From Glaciecola sp041380235 (GTDB lineage: Bacteria; Pseudomonadota; Gammaproteobacteria; Enterobacterales; Alteromonadaceae), in contig NZ_JBGIYY010000010.1 in NCBI RefSeq assembly GCF_041380235.1, forward strand, positions 1 through 64,000: DNA of 64,000 nt, read 5' to 3'. Positions 36,171 to 44,414 of this stretch are shown piece after piece. The notes under the pieces were generated by a model that worked only from the letters and a program-made list of their open reading frames with translations, ran no database searches and was not told the origin of the DNA. Both the position numbers and the translations under genes were made by a program. The stretch's first letter is position 1; each line of letters opens with the position of its first letter.

Positions 36171-36771
36171 AGCGCACCTCCTGTGTATTTGGTTGATGAT
36201 TTTTCTCAAAGTGTTGCATTGCGAAGCGCCATTGTTCAGGAGTATTGGTATTAAATGTTTTTGAATCCGCACTTGCTCGAAGCTCTAGCATCAAAAAGTG
36301 TGAACAAAGCCGCGCAACTGAGTACGATTGCGTGCACTTAAGCGTGTAATCTAGGATTTGTCTAAATTGAGGGGTGTTTTGCACAAATAGTGGCAAATTA
36401 CTGCCTTTAAATCTGACATTTTTTGATTGCTCTCGTCCACATGCAATCAATGATTCTAGGTTTTTTGTATCCATTAATGGCAGGTCTACCGGTTGAATTA
36501 ACAGGTTATAATGTGGAAAGCGGGTTGCGATACTATGAATGCCAGAAAGAGGACCAGCACCTGAGATGAGATCTGAAAAGTGCGAAGGATTTCCATCGTT
36601 TCGACTAATCACAACTTTATCAACCGAAGTATTGCGTAATAGCCGCTCTGTGCGCTTTACCATGGTTGAAGAGGCGATTTTAAGCAGTGCCTTGTCTTTG
36701 CCCATACGAGACGAAAGGCCACCGGCAAGGACTACGCCCATCACGTTTCGGTTTTCTTGATTGTCTTTCAT
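36157..36771 (-). CDS. mobA: Molybdenum cofactor guanylyltransferase
   Basis: 204 residues. Transfers GMP to Mo-molybdopterin to make the bis-MGD form used by NarG. GTP-binding signature VVLAGGLSSRMGKDKALL (~13-30) and the metal-binding QPVDLPL (~92-98) are present. Lies between moaA and moaB in the moa operon. Confidence 0.92.
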   Translation of the reverse strand: MKDNQENRNVMGVVLAGGLSSRMGKDKALLKIASSTMVKRTERLLRNTSVDKVVISRNDGNPSHFSDLISGAGPLSGIHSIATRFPHYNLLIQPVDLPLMDTKNLESLIACGREQSKNVRFKGSNLPLFVQNTPQFRQILDYTLKCTQSYSVARLCSHFLMLELRASADSKTFNTNTPEQWRFAMQHFEKNHQPNTQEVRYESF

Positions 36772-36839
36772 CTGTTTTATCCTGTTATTTCGTTTTCTGT
36801 CATTTATGAGCTGCTTGGCTTTACCGTCGATTTTTGGCG

Positions 36840-37814
36840 TTAACCACCAAGCATAGCTAACTGCTTGGTAGCGCCTGTAAAACCTTCTTGTAAGAAATGT
36901 GTCGCTTTTTTATCTTTCATAGAAAGACCAACAGCCTCTACCGTCGCATCCACATCGCCAGCTTCAAGATAGGGCAAAATATCATGCCCTTCATTGGCAA
37001 ACAGACACAAATGTAGCTTCCCTTGAGACGACACTCTCAAACGATTGCAAGTGTCACAAAAGTCTTTGCTATAAGGCATGATCAAGCCGATATTTCCGCG
37101 ATAGTCAGGGTGTGAAAACTCTTGAGCAGGCCCAGCGTCACCGCCTCGAATAATGCGCTCCCAACCTTGCGTGAGTAAGGTATTTTTGATGGCTTGACCT
37201 GGCACATGATTGCGCTCAAAAAACACCTGATTATCGCCCGTTTGCATTAGCTCAATAAAGCGCCAAGTGACCTCGTGCTCTTTTAAATAAGCCAAAAAGC
37301 TACTTAGTTCTTTGTAGTTAAACTGTTTAAGCATCACGGTATTAAATTTCACCGTCTTAATCCCAGCAGCTAGCGCTGAATCCACACCCTGCAGGATATC
37401 CTCTAATTTCTTTTTACCGGTAATTGCAGCAAACATCCGAGGGTCAAGACTATCGGCACTAACATTTAGCGCATCAAGACCTGCATCTTTATACTTTTGT
37501 GCGTCCTTGTTTAAACGATAAGCATTTGTGGTCAATGCCACTTTATCTATACCTGGGGTTTGCTTGCATAGGGAAATGATATCGACCAAGTCTTTACGGA
37601 GCGCTGGCTCACCACCGGTAATACGTATTTTACTTGTCCCCATTTTTGCAAAGGCCTGAACCAAGGTCTCAATTTGGCGGATGCTAAGCCCGCCAGTGGG
37701 TGTATCGCAAGCGTTGCCATCAGGCAAACAATAGTTGCATTTAAAATTGCACAATTCAGTGATTGAAAGGCGCAGGTACTTAAATTTTCTGCCAAATGTA
37801 TCTTCTAGTTGCAC
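36840..37814 (-). CDS. moaA: GTP 3',8-cyclase (radical SAM)
   Basis: 324 residues from GTG 37812-37814, chosen because GGAAAGG lies 8 nt upstream; the GTG at 37823 abuts that RBS. First step of cofactor synthesis. Radical-SAM motif CNFKCNYC (~21-28), a second C-terminal cluster CDTCNRLRVSSQGKLHLCLF (~252-271) and the essential C-terminal GG (LAMLGG) are all present. Head of the moa operon. Confidence 0.95.
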   Translation of the reverse strand: MQLEDTFGRKFKYLRLSITELCNFKCNYCLPDGNACDTPTGGLSIRQIETLVQAFAKMGTSKIRITGGEPALRKDLVDIISLCKQTPGIDKVALTTNAYRLNKDAQKYKDAGLDALNVSADSLDPRMFAAITGKKKLEDILQGVDSALAAGIKTVKFNTVMLKQFNYKELSSFLAYLKEHEVTWRFIELMQTGDNQVFFERNHVPGQAIKNTLLTQGWERIIRGGDAGPAQEFSHPDYRGNIGLIMPYSKDFCDTCNRLRVSSQGKLHLCLFANEGHDILPYLEAGDVDATVEAVGLSMKDKKATHFLQEGFTGATKQLAMLGG

Positions 37815-37867
37815 GTTAAACACCTTTCCAATTGCCGGGAGGCTAGCAGATTTCTCTGGTTAACCAG
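37815..37867 (-). promoter_or_regulatory. moaA leader with palindrome; possible Moco-responsive RNA
   Basis: The leader contains a perfect 12-bp palindrome CTGGTTAACCAG (37856-37867). On the minus strand it is followed by GCCTCCCGGCAATTGGAAAG running into the RBS. CCTCCC and GGAAAG segments beside a moaA start recall the molybdenum-cofactor RNA motif, but I could not fold or align it. Weak call. Confidence 0.25.
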
Positions 37868-38022
37868 GCGTTGAGAAGAAATTTAGTATTTATTCGCAAC
37901 GCGGCTTACATTTCCTAGCTATCGCTAAACCGCAACGACACACCTTAGAAAATAAAGCTCGGAGTTAAGTAATGATTAAATTGTGGACTATTGAAGGCAC
38001 TTTTGTAATTAGTCTGAAGGAA

Positions 38023-38038
38023 TACCCCCAAAGAGGTA
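38023..38038. promoter_or_regulatory. NarL/NarP 7-2-7 site upstream of moaA
   Basis: TACCCCC-AA-AGAGGTA; the right half is identical to that at narG/narX, the left is one base off consensus. It lies ~210 bp before moaA and just after the porin terminator, so it most likely serves the moa operon. Confidence 0.65.
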
Positions 38039-38070
38039 CAAGCCTGGCGGTGGGTTTTCAGTGCATTTTT

Positions 38071-38108
38071 GATAACAATAGGGGCTCAAATGTATGCTAT
38101 TGAGCCCC
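38071..38108 (-). terminator. Hairpin terminator after porin gene
   Basis: GGGGCTCAA (38081-38089) and TTGAGCCCC (38100-38108) form a perfect 9-bp stem. In the minus direction it is followed by the T-rich TATTGTTATC. It lies 33 bp beyond the porin stop. Confidence 0.7.
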
Positions 38109-38141
38109 CATAAGATGAGAATGTAACATTAAGGCGGCGCC

Positions 38142-39344
38142 TCAGAATTTGAAGTTAACCATACTCCAGAATTTGTTAGTGTCTACCGCAAAGCCATCGG
38201 CACTATAATTTGCGTACTTCAATAACAAGCTTACTTTATCTGCAACAGGGTAAGTCGCAATCAAATTAAGCTCATTACCATAGTCAATTGAACCTACATC
38301 AGAGTCGAGTTGGTGATACACTGCAGTTAGGTTTATTTTACCGATTTTACTCGATACTTTTACATACAAGTCATTAACACCTACCCCCGGCGTATTTAGA
38401 AACTTGTCTGCAAAGCCTTGGAACTTATGCAAGGTTGCAAGGGGAGTAGTGAAGCCTACGCCATTATCGCTACCAAGAGATTCGTAGCCAATACCTACAT
38501 TTACTGCCGACACTTTAGTACCTAGCTCTAACGCTACATATTGCGTTGAGAAGTTGTTAGGGTTGTTGCCGGTGTCTGACTGAACCGCATAAGCGGCATG
38601 CAGCTTTATATCTCCAACATTACCATCGTAACTTGCCCCTAAGGTGCGCGTTGAAATGGCTAAGGCAGTATCAAAGTCTAGTTCGTATGCATAAGCGGTC
38701 AGTTTATGCGTTTTATCCAAGTTATAGTTAACGTTGAGCAAATGAATATTGCCCTGTAGGTCAGCATTTGGGCTATCGGGGCCAAAAATGCGATTAACAT
38801 TATACACATAGCTGTAGTCAAACTTGAATTTGCCTTCATCTGCATATTGCACTCTATAAGCGTCGTAAGTCTGTTCATTTTGACGCCACGCTACCCCACC
38901 CACAAATCGCTGGTCATTGTGATTGATGCGCTGTCGCCCAAATGACAAATCAAAACCACCTGTCTTATAACCTACAAAAGCCAAATTAACCTCGGTAAGG
39001 GTTGGGTCGGCCACCACAGGGTAAACCGTATTTCCATTTACCGTGCTGTTATAGTTTTCATTACCAATAGCGGCAATATTATCCACTTCAAACACACCAT
39101 AAAAGCCATTAAGGTCGGCACTTTTATAAGTCAGCCGAGTAAGCAAGGTAGAGGCGTTAGCGGTTTTATCAATGCTGTCTTGGTCGACGCGTTCATACCG
39201 ATAGCGCATGCTTATATCGGTGTCGCCCTTTGAAATAGCATTTTGCACTTCTTTCAACGTCGAGTCTTGAGCGAACACGTGGCCTGAGAGAGGAAGAGTA
39301 GCACCTAAAGTAGCTACCACCATTAAGGATGTATATTTTTTCAT
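38142..39344 (-). CDS. Outer-membrane porin, alginate-export/OprD-like barrel
   Basis: 400 residues. Signal peptide MKKYTSLMVVATLGATLPLS with cleavage near VFA-QD, then alternating amphipathic beta-strands, and a terminal Phe (MVNFKF) typical of outer-membrane barrels. RYRYERVDQD near the N-terminus and LSFGRQRINHNDQRFVGG (~136-153) resemble the Alginate_exp-type family. Its place between the nnrS and moa operons suggests a diffusion channel used under nitrate-respiring conditions, but substrate is unknown. Confidence 0.78.
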   Translation of the reverse strand: MKKYTSLMVVATLGATLPLSGHVFAQDSTLKEVQNAISKGDTDISMRYRYERVDQDSIDKTANASTLLTRLTYKSADLNGFYGVFEVDNIAAIGNENYNSTVNGNTVYPVVADPTLTEVNLAFVGYKTGGFDLSFGRQRINHNDQRFVGGVAWRQNEQTYDAYRVQYADEGKFKFDYSYVYNVNRIFGPDSPNADLQGNIHLLNVNYNLDKTHKLTAYAYELDFDTALAISTRTLGASYDGNVGDIKLHAAYAVQSDTGNNPNNFSTQYVALELGTKVSAVNVGIGYESLGSDNGVGFTTPLATLHKFQGFADKFLNTPGVGVNDLYVKVSSKIGKINLTAVYHQLDSDVGSIDYGNELNLIATYPVADKVSLLLKYANYSADGFAVDTNKFWSMVNFKF

Positions 39345-39523
39345 GTGTTTTTCCTAGTGTGAATAGTTATTGGAAATATACACCTTAACCTTATAAAAAT
39401 CCTTTAAAAACAATAAATTACCAACAATGCCCAGTCACTATCAATAAAGGGGTAGCTACGTTACCAACGAATGAGCATTTACATCTGATTTGTGGATCAT
39501 TTGGCCCTATTATCACAAAGCCA
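39345..39523. promoter_or_regulatory. Porin promoter region with NarL-like heptamer
   Basis: AGGGGTA at 39448-39454 fits the NarL heptamer. No paired half-site and no clear FNR box were found. No gene present. Confidence 0.3.
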
Positions 39524-39916
39524 CTACAAGATGACCAATGGCTGGTGGGATAAGGCTACATTAATCATGTATCCATAAGTAAGAAGAGCAAATGCACCTG
39601 CAACCTTTTTTACTTTCACCGTTTTGCCGTATTTTATTGCGACACTGCCCAAAACGATATACACCACCAACGCGCATAGCTTGACCAATAACCAAGGCTG
39701 CTCACTAGGCCACAATTTCATGGTGACCATCAAGTAAATACCTAAACTCAATAAAAGCGTGTCGATACAATGAGGTAATACCCTCGCCCAGGTTTTTGTT
39801 AGGTTAGCAGGATAATTCAGTGACATGTAAAAGCGTACACAAAACAAGGTCACGCTTGCTAGCGCCAAAGTGATGTGAACGTGCTTAATGAGCGTGTATG
39901 CAATAAATGAAGACAT
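39524..39916 (-). CDS. SirB2-family membrane protein
   Basis: 130 residues with four hydrophobic segments. IKHVHITLALASVTLFCVRF at the start and KLCALVVYIVLGSVAIKYGK (~79-98) are typical of SirB2 proteins, whose function is not established. Third gene of a nitrate/NO-linked operon, 20 bp after nnrS. Confidence 0.85.
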   Translation of the reverse strand: MSSFIAYTLIKHVHITLALASVTLFCVRFYMSLNYPANLTKTWARVLPHCIDTLLLSLGIYLMVTMKLWPSEQPWLLVKLCALVVYIVLGSVAIKYGKTVKVKKVAGAFALLTYGYMINVALSHQPLVIL

Positions 39917-39936
39917 TACGGCCCCTTAACGCCTCG

Positions 39937-41136
39937 CTAACCGGGTTTGCCATCTACCCGCGCGCGGCTCAGTATGCGAAAATATATAATGACAAAACAA
40001 GCAAATGCGGCACACCATAAAATACCTGAAAGCCCCCAAAGCTGGACCATATTTTGTGGTAAAAAAGCAACGCCAATGCTTCGTGCGAGTGCCGCGCAGA
40101 TAATAAAGATAAAGGCCATACTCATAACTGGGTGAGCTTTTAACGGCCTTCCGCTATGCCCTAAAGACACTCGAGACATCATTGCTAAAATCATCCCTCC
40201 AATGGTACCTACCGTTAAGCTATGAATCGCAACGCTTAAATTGAACGGTGCGAACCAAAAGTGCGCTGCCATCAACCCCAGTCCAATAGGGATAAACATC
40301 ATGGTAAAATGCAATGACCACACTAAAGGAGTGGTAAGGGTTACCCATGGACGCCATCTTAAGCAACGGTAAAAGTGTAAGCATGCACTTAGCGCGCAAA
40401 CCGCCGCCATCAGGCTCGAAAAGCGTGTCAAACCAGCCGCAAAGAAGATAAAAAGAATAAACAAGCTCGCCATCGACGTGATCTCAAGCCATGCTTTTGG
40501 CAGCACTTTAGGCGTATTTGTGCCGTTGGCAGTAAACATGGGAATAACCCTGCCTCCCAATAAAGCCACCAACGCAGTGGTGAGCATGGTCATGCCATAT
40601 AAACCTTGTGCGTTGAAGGCGCTGTCAAAGCCCAACTGCGGGAGGTAAGTCAGTAAATTCGCCAAAGACATTAAGCATAATATAGGTAAAAACACCATGT
40701 TACGTGTCTGGTTTACTTTGATTAATGGAATAGCAAGAAAGACTCCTACCAGCGGCAAAAACGCTAAGTCTAACGCTATAATCCACCATGGTGGGAGGCC
40801 TGCAGGAAACAGAATAAAAATCCTAGCCAGGGTCCATACCAACACTAAAAACAATAAACGATTGCCTTTTACACTTGGCACACCAGTCCACGTTTGCACC
40901 GCGGTTAACAAAAACCCAGCAATAATAGCCGGCACGAAACCAAACAACATTTCGTGACTATGCCACCACAATACGTCGTTTAGGGGCTTTACGCTGATTG
41001 TATTATTAAGACTGAGTATCCAAATCGCCATAGCCAGAAAAGCAAATAATGCACCCATTAAAAAAAATGGGCGAAACCCCAATCTCAATATGGGTATCAA
41101 GTTTTGTTCATCGCTCAGCTTGCTTACATTTATCAT
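39937..41136 (-). CDS. nnrS: NnrS family membrane protein (nitric-oxide stress)
   Basis: 399 residues with about 12 membrane segments and no large soluble part. GFRPFFLMGALFAFLAMAIW near the start, DVLWWHSHEMLFGFVPAIIAGFLLTA (landmark ~55-80) and HSLTVGTIGGMILAMMSRVSLGHSGR (~305-330) are diagnostic of NnrS. NnrS is a heme-copper membrane protein that eases NO stress. Directly downstream of an MFS transporter (3 bp). Confidence 0.93.
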   Translation of the reverse strand: MINVSKLSDEQNLIPILRLGFRPFFLMGALFAFLAMAIWILSLNNTISVKPLNDVLWWHSHEMLFGFVPAIIAGFLLTAVQTWTGVPSVKGNRLLFLVLVWTLARIFILFPAGLPPWWIIALDLAFLPLVGVFLAIPLIKVNQTRNMVFLPILCLMSLANLLTYLPQLGFDSAFNAQGLYGMTMLTTALVALLGGRVIPMFTANGTNTPKVLPKAWLEITSMASLFILFIFFAAGLTRFSSLMAAVCALSACLHFYRCLRWRPWVTLTTPLVWSLHFTMMFIPIGLGLMAAHFWFAPFNLSVAIHSLTVGTIGGMILAMMSRVSLGHSGRPLKAHPVMSMAFIFIICAALARSIGVAFLPQNMVQLWGLSGILWCAAFACFVIIYFRILSRARVDGKPG

Positions 41137-41139
41137 GAC

Positions 41140-42417
41140 TTAATCCATCTCTAAAAAGTTTTGTTGCTTCGCTCTGAAGACTCTTTGTTGATAACGCTCT
41201 CGCTTAATGGCTAAAAACATTAAAAACATGCAGCATGCCAAGACGCCATATAACAGCATGAAGCAGGCACTGTAGACACCAATGAGCTCAACAGCCAAGC
41301 CAAACATAACGGGCAATGTGCAACCACCTAAGGCACCAAGCATGGCAACAAAGCCACCAACGCTACCCATTTGTTCGGGGTAATAATCATTTACTAATTT
41401 ATAAACACTCGCTCTACCAAAACCTTGGGCAATGCCTATCACCAGCAACAGTAGCGTAAATATCCAAACGTTTATCTCAATCTGTAAATTGACGTCTTTA
41501 CTGACACCATGAATAGTCATCGTTGTGGGCGGATAGCTCAGAAAAAACAGGCAGACAAGACAAATCCAAAAAACGCTCCAATTTACTTGGCGCGCCCCAA
41601 ATTTGTCTGCAAACCAGCCGCCAGCGGCTCTTGCCATGCTGGAGCTGGTAACAAAAAGAAGGGTAAGTAAGCTCGCTTCGTTAAAGCTGAGTTGATAGGC
41701 ATTGACGTAGTACTGTGGCAACCACAATAGCAGCGCTAAAAAGCTGCCGAACACAAAATAATAATACAAACCAAAGCGCCAAACGTTTGGTTGCTTTAAA
41801 GGCTTGATGTAAAAAGCGAGCTGCTGCGGCTTTTTTACTTGTAAATACTTAGGTGTGCTAGGCGCAAACACACCAAAAACCACGCAACTTACCAAGAGCA
41901 GTGCTCCATACACCCAACCGATATACTGCGAGCCCCAAAGATTAGTAATATAGGGCACCAAGATAAGGCTTAAAGCAGCCCCTGCATTACCCGCTCCAAA
42001 TACACCCATCGCAGTGCCTTGCTCATCGCTGTCAAACCAGTCGGTGATGTAACGAATGCCAATGGTGAATGAAGCACCTGAAACACCAATTAACAGACCA
42101 ACGAAAACGTACTCGGTAAAACTCTCTATTGCCGGTAAAAGCAGGAGCGGGGGGATCGTAATGAGCATTTGCACCAACCATAGAACCTTGGGCGAAAATC
42201 GCTCGCACAATAAACCAACGGGCAGCCTTAGCAAGGCACCAGTAAGAATGGGTGCTGATAACAATATGCCTACCTGAGTATTTGACAAGTTAAGCGTCTG
42301 TTTTAGCTCGACTATCATCACGGCAAACAAGGTCCAGGCAGAAAAATTTACCGCAAAGGTTATGGTTGCCAATACCAGTGCAAGTGTCGCTTGACTAGCT
42401 TTTATTTGTGATGCCAA
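41140..42417 (-). CDS. NarK/NasA-type nitrate/nitrite MFS transporter (425 aa)
   Basis: 12 membrane segments. Nitrate-porter signature GASFTIGIRYITDWF and AMGVFGAGNAGAALS (~135-165), and AAGGWFADKFGARQ (~259-272). Closer to the short NarK1/nitrate-proton type than to the two other carriers here. First gene of the operon with nnrS and sirB2. Its divergent neighbour is another narK-type gene. Confidence 0.88.
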   Translation of the reverse strand: MASQIKASQATLALVLATITFAVNFSAWTLFAVMIVELKQTLNLSNTQVGILLSAPILTGALLRLPVGLLCERFSPKVLWLVQMLITIPPLLLLPAIESFTEYVFVGLLIGVSGASFTIGIRYITDWFDSDEQGTAMGVFGAGNAGAALSLILVPYITNLWGSQYIGWVYGALLLVSCVVFGVFAPSTPKYLQVKKPQQLAFYIKPLKQPNVWRFGLYYYFVFGSFLALLLWLPQYYVNAYQLSFNEASLLTLLFVTSSSMARAAGGWFADKFGARQVNWSVFWICLVCLFFLSYPPTTMTIHGVSKDVNLQIEINVWIFTLLLLVIGIAQGFGRASVYKLVNDYYPEQMGSVGGFVAMLGALGGCTLPVMFGLAVELIGVYSACFMLLYGVLACCMFLMFLAIKRERYQQRVFRAKQQNFLEMD

Positions 42418-42879
42418 GTTGATTACCTATGGTTAACCTTAGGCTCACTATAACCTCTGCTAGTTAGGTTCTCTAGACTTCAGTTGAGCATCAACTGACC
42501 TTATTAAACTCGCATATACCACTTAATGAGTAGGCTGCTTAAGTCACTTAAACTGGGCAATAAAAGCGCTTTTCATCGCTTTTTGAGGACTAGCGAAGTC
42601 GATTTTCATCTGCAGTGATACCTCTTAAAAGTGACAAATTACCCCCTTAATGGAATATGAATTTCAGCACCTTCATTTAGGCTTGAATAGAGACTATTTG
42701 TAAATGAATTTAGCACATTTTGTCTCCTGACCTACCCATACATATCTAAGGCTATATCCCTTACTAGGTAGCTCGGAAGCATTGTGATTACTGGCTTTCA
42801 TCGCTTGATATGGATCAATAAAGACAAAGCAGTAATGCCAATAATGAACAAAATATTACACACTCATTGAGAGACACTC
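42418..42879. promoter_or_regulatory. Divergent regulatory region between two nitrate carriers
   Basis: No gene. Besides the FNR box (42805-42818) it contains isolated NarL-type heptamers, including TACCTCT near 42616 and TACCCAT near 42733, but no clean 7-2-7 pair. Confidence 0.45.
42805..42818. promoter_or_regulatory. Perfect FNR/Anr box upstream of narK-type gene
   Basis: TTGAT-ATGG-ATCAA equals the FNR consensus. Centre is 68.5 bp before the ATG at 42880, so a start point ~41 bp downstream of it would fit class II activation. Confidence 0.85.
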
Positions 42880-44346
42880 ATGAACAGCGAAAAATTTAAC
42901 ATTTTCAAATTCCATGGAAAAATGAAGGTACTGCACCTTTCTTGGATGGCATTTTTCATCACCTTTCTTGTTTGGTTTAACTTTGCACCGCTATTACAAG
43001 CAGTTAAAGAAACCTTGGGCTTAACAACAGACCAAATCAAGACACTACTTATTTTGAACGTCGCATTAACGATACCGGCTCGGGTTATTATCGGTATGCT
43101 GACCGATAAATACGGTCCGAGGCTGGTGTATTCTTGGCTGTTAGCACTATGCTCAATTCCGTGCTTTATGTTCGCGATGGCCGATAGCTTTATTCAAGCA
43201 GCCATTGCTCGATTCCTGCTTGGCTTTATTGGTGCTGGCTTTGTGATTGGTATACGCATGGTTTCAGAATGGTTTCCGCATAATGAACTAGGCACGGCTG
43301 AAGGCATTTATGGAGGTTGGGGTAACTTTGGCTCTGCAGCTGCAGCATTCACACTACCCACGGTAGCACTGCTATTTGGCGGAGAAGACGGATGGCGATA
43401 TGCAATTGGCATTACAGGTGTCATCAGTTTGCTCTTTGCTTTTATTTACTACACAAACGTAACTAACACGCCAAAAGGTTCTACTTATTTTAAACCCAAA
43501 AACGTAGGCGCAATGGAAGTCACGTCAAAAGGCGACTTTTTCTTATTGCTCGTAATGAAGATCCCTATGTATGCAGCCATTGCATTACTCGCATGGAAAC
43601 TCTCACCAAGCGGTGTTGAAATGCTTAGTCAAACGGTTGTGACTTGGATTTATGTCGGCCTAGCCGCACTGTATGCCGCTGAAGTTTATAAAGTATGGCA
43701 GGTAAACAAGGGCATCTTTACCAAAGACGTGCCAGAGCTTCATCGTTACAATTTTAAACAAGTAGCGGTGCTCGATATTCTCTATTTTACCAACTTTGGT
43801 TCAGAGCTCGCGGTAGTATCAATGTTGCCCTTATTTTTTGCCGAAACATTCAAATTAGATCCTGTGCTTGCTGGTTTAGTGGCGGGTGCATATGCGTTTA
43901 TGAATCTGATGTCTAGGCCAGCGGGTGGTTGGATTTCCGATAAATTTGGCCGTAAATCGACGCTCATGATTTTAACGGCAGGTTTAGCAGTAGGATATGG
44001 CCTAATGGGCTTGGTTGATGGGCAGTGGCCTCTTTGGCTTGCAGTCGCATTAGCAATGGGATGTTCGTTCTTCGTCCAATCTGGTGAAGGTGCTGTATTT
44101 GCCGTTGTACCGCTTATTAAACGCAGAATGACTGGACAAATTGCGGGCATGACAGGTGCTTATGGAAACGTGGGGGCGGTGACCTTCCTCACCGTGTTAT
44201 CTTTTGTTGACTATAGCACCTTCTTTTTTGTGATCGCTGCGACCGCGCTTGTTGGCTTATTTACCTTACTATTCATGAAAGAGCCTAGAGGCCAAATCGC
44301 TGAAGTTGCAGAAGATGGCAGCGTACATATGATTGATGTAGGCTAA
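42880..44346 (+). CDS. Nitrate/nitrite transporter, NarK/NrtP-type (488 aa)
   Basis: 12 membrane segments. Signature GAGFVIGIRMVSEWFP and EGIYGGWGNFGSAAAAFTLP (~116-155), plus MSRPAGGWISDKFGR (~345-359) and GCSFFVQSGEGAVFAVVPL (~393-411). The central loop between segments 6 and 7 is extended, as in cyanobacterial and plant-type carriers. Preceded by a perfect FNR box. Followed after 68 bp by a PP2C/kinase gene, a pairing seen in several nitrate-using proteobacteria and probably regulatory. Confidence 0.92.
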   Translation: MNSEKFNIFKFHGKMKVLHLSWMAFFITFLVWFNFAPLLQAVKETLGLTTDQIKTLLILNVALTIPARVIIGMLTDKYGPRLVYSWLLALCSIPCFMFAMADSFIQAAIARFLLGFIGAGFVIGIRMVSEWFPHNELGTAEGIYGGWGNFGSAAAAFTLPTVALLFGGEDGWRYAIGITGVISLLFAFIYYTNVTNTPKGSTYFKPKNVGAMEVTSKGDFFLLLVMKIPMYAAIALLAWKLSPSGVEMLSQTVVTWIYVGLAALYAAEVYKVWQVNKGIFTKDVPELHRYNFKQVAVLDILYFTNFGSELAVVSMLPLFFAETFKLDPVLAGLVAGAYAFMNLMSRPAGGWISDKFGRKSTLMILTAGLAVGYGLMGLVDGQWPLWLAVALAMGCSFFVQSGEGAVFAVVPLIKRRMTGQIAGMTGAYGNVGAVTFLTVLSFVDYSTFFFVIAATALVGLFTLLFMKEPRGQIAEVAEDGSVHMIDVG

Positions 44347-44414
44347 TCAATGAATGCTCGTTGAAGCATGTGCTTTGACGAGTAATTTTGCCTAATACAT
44401 AAGAGATGTAAGCA

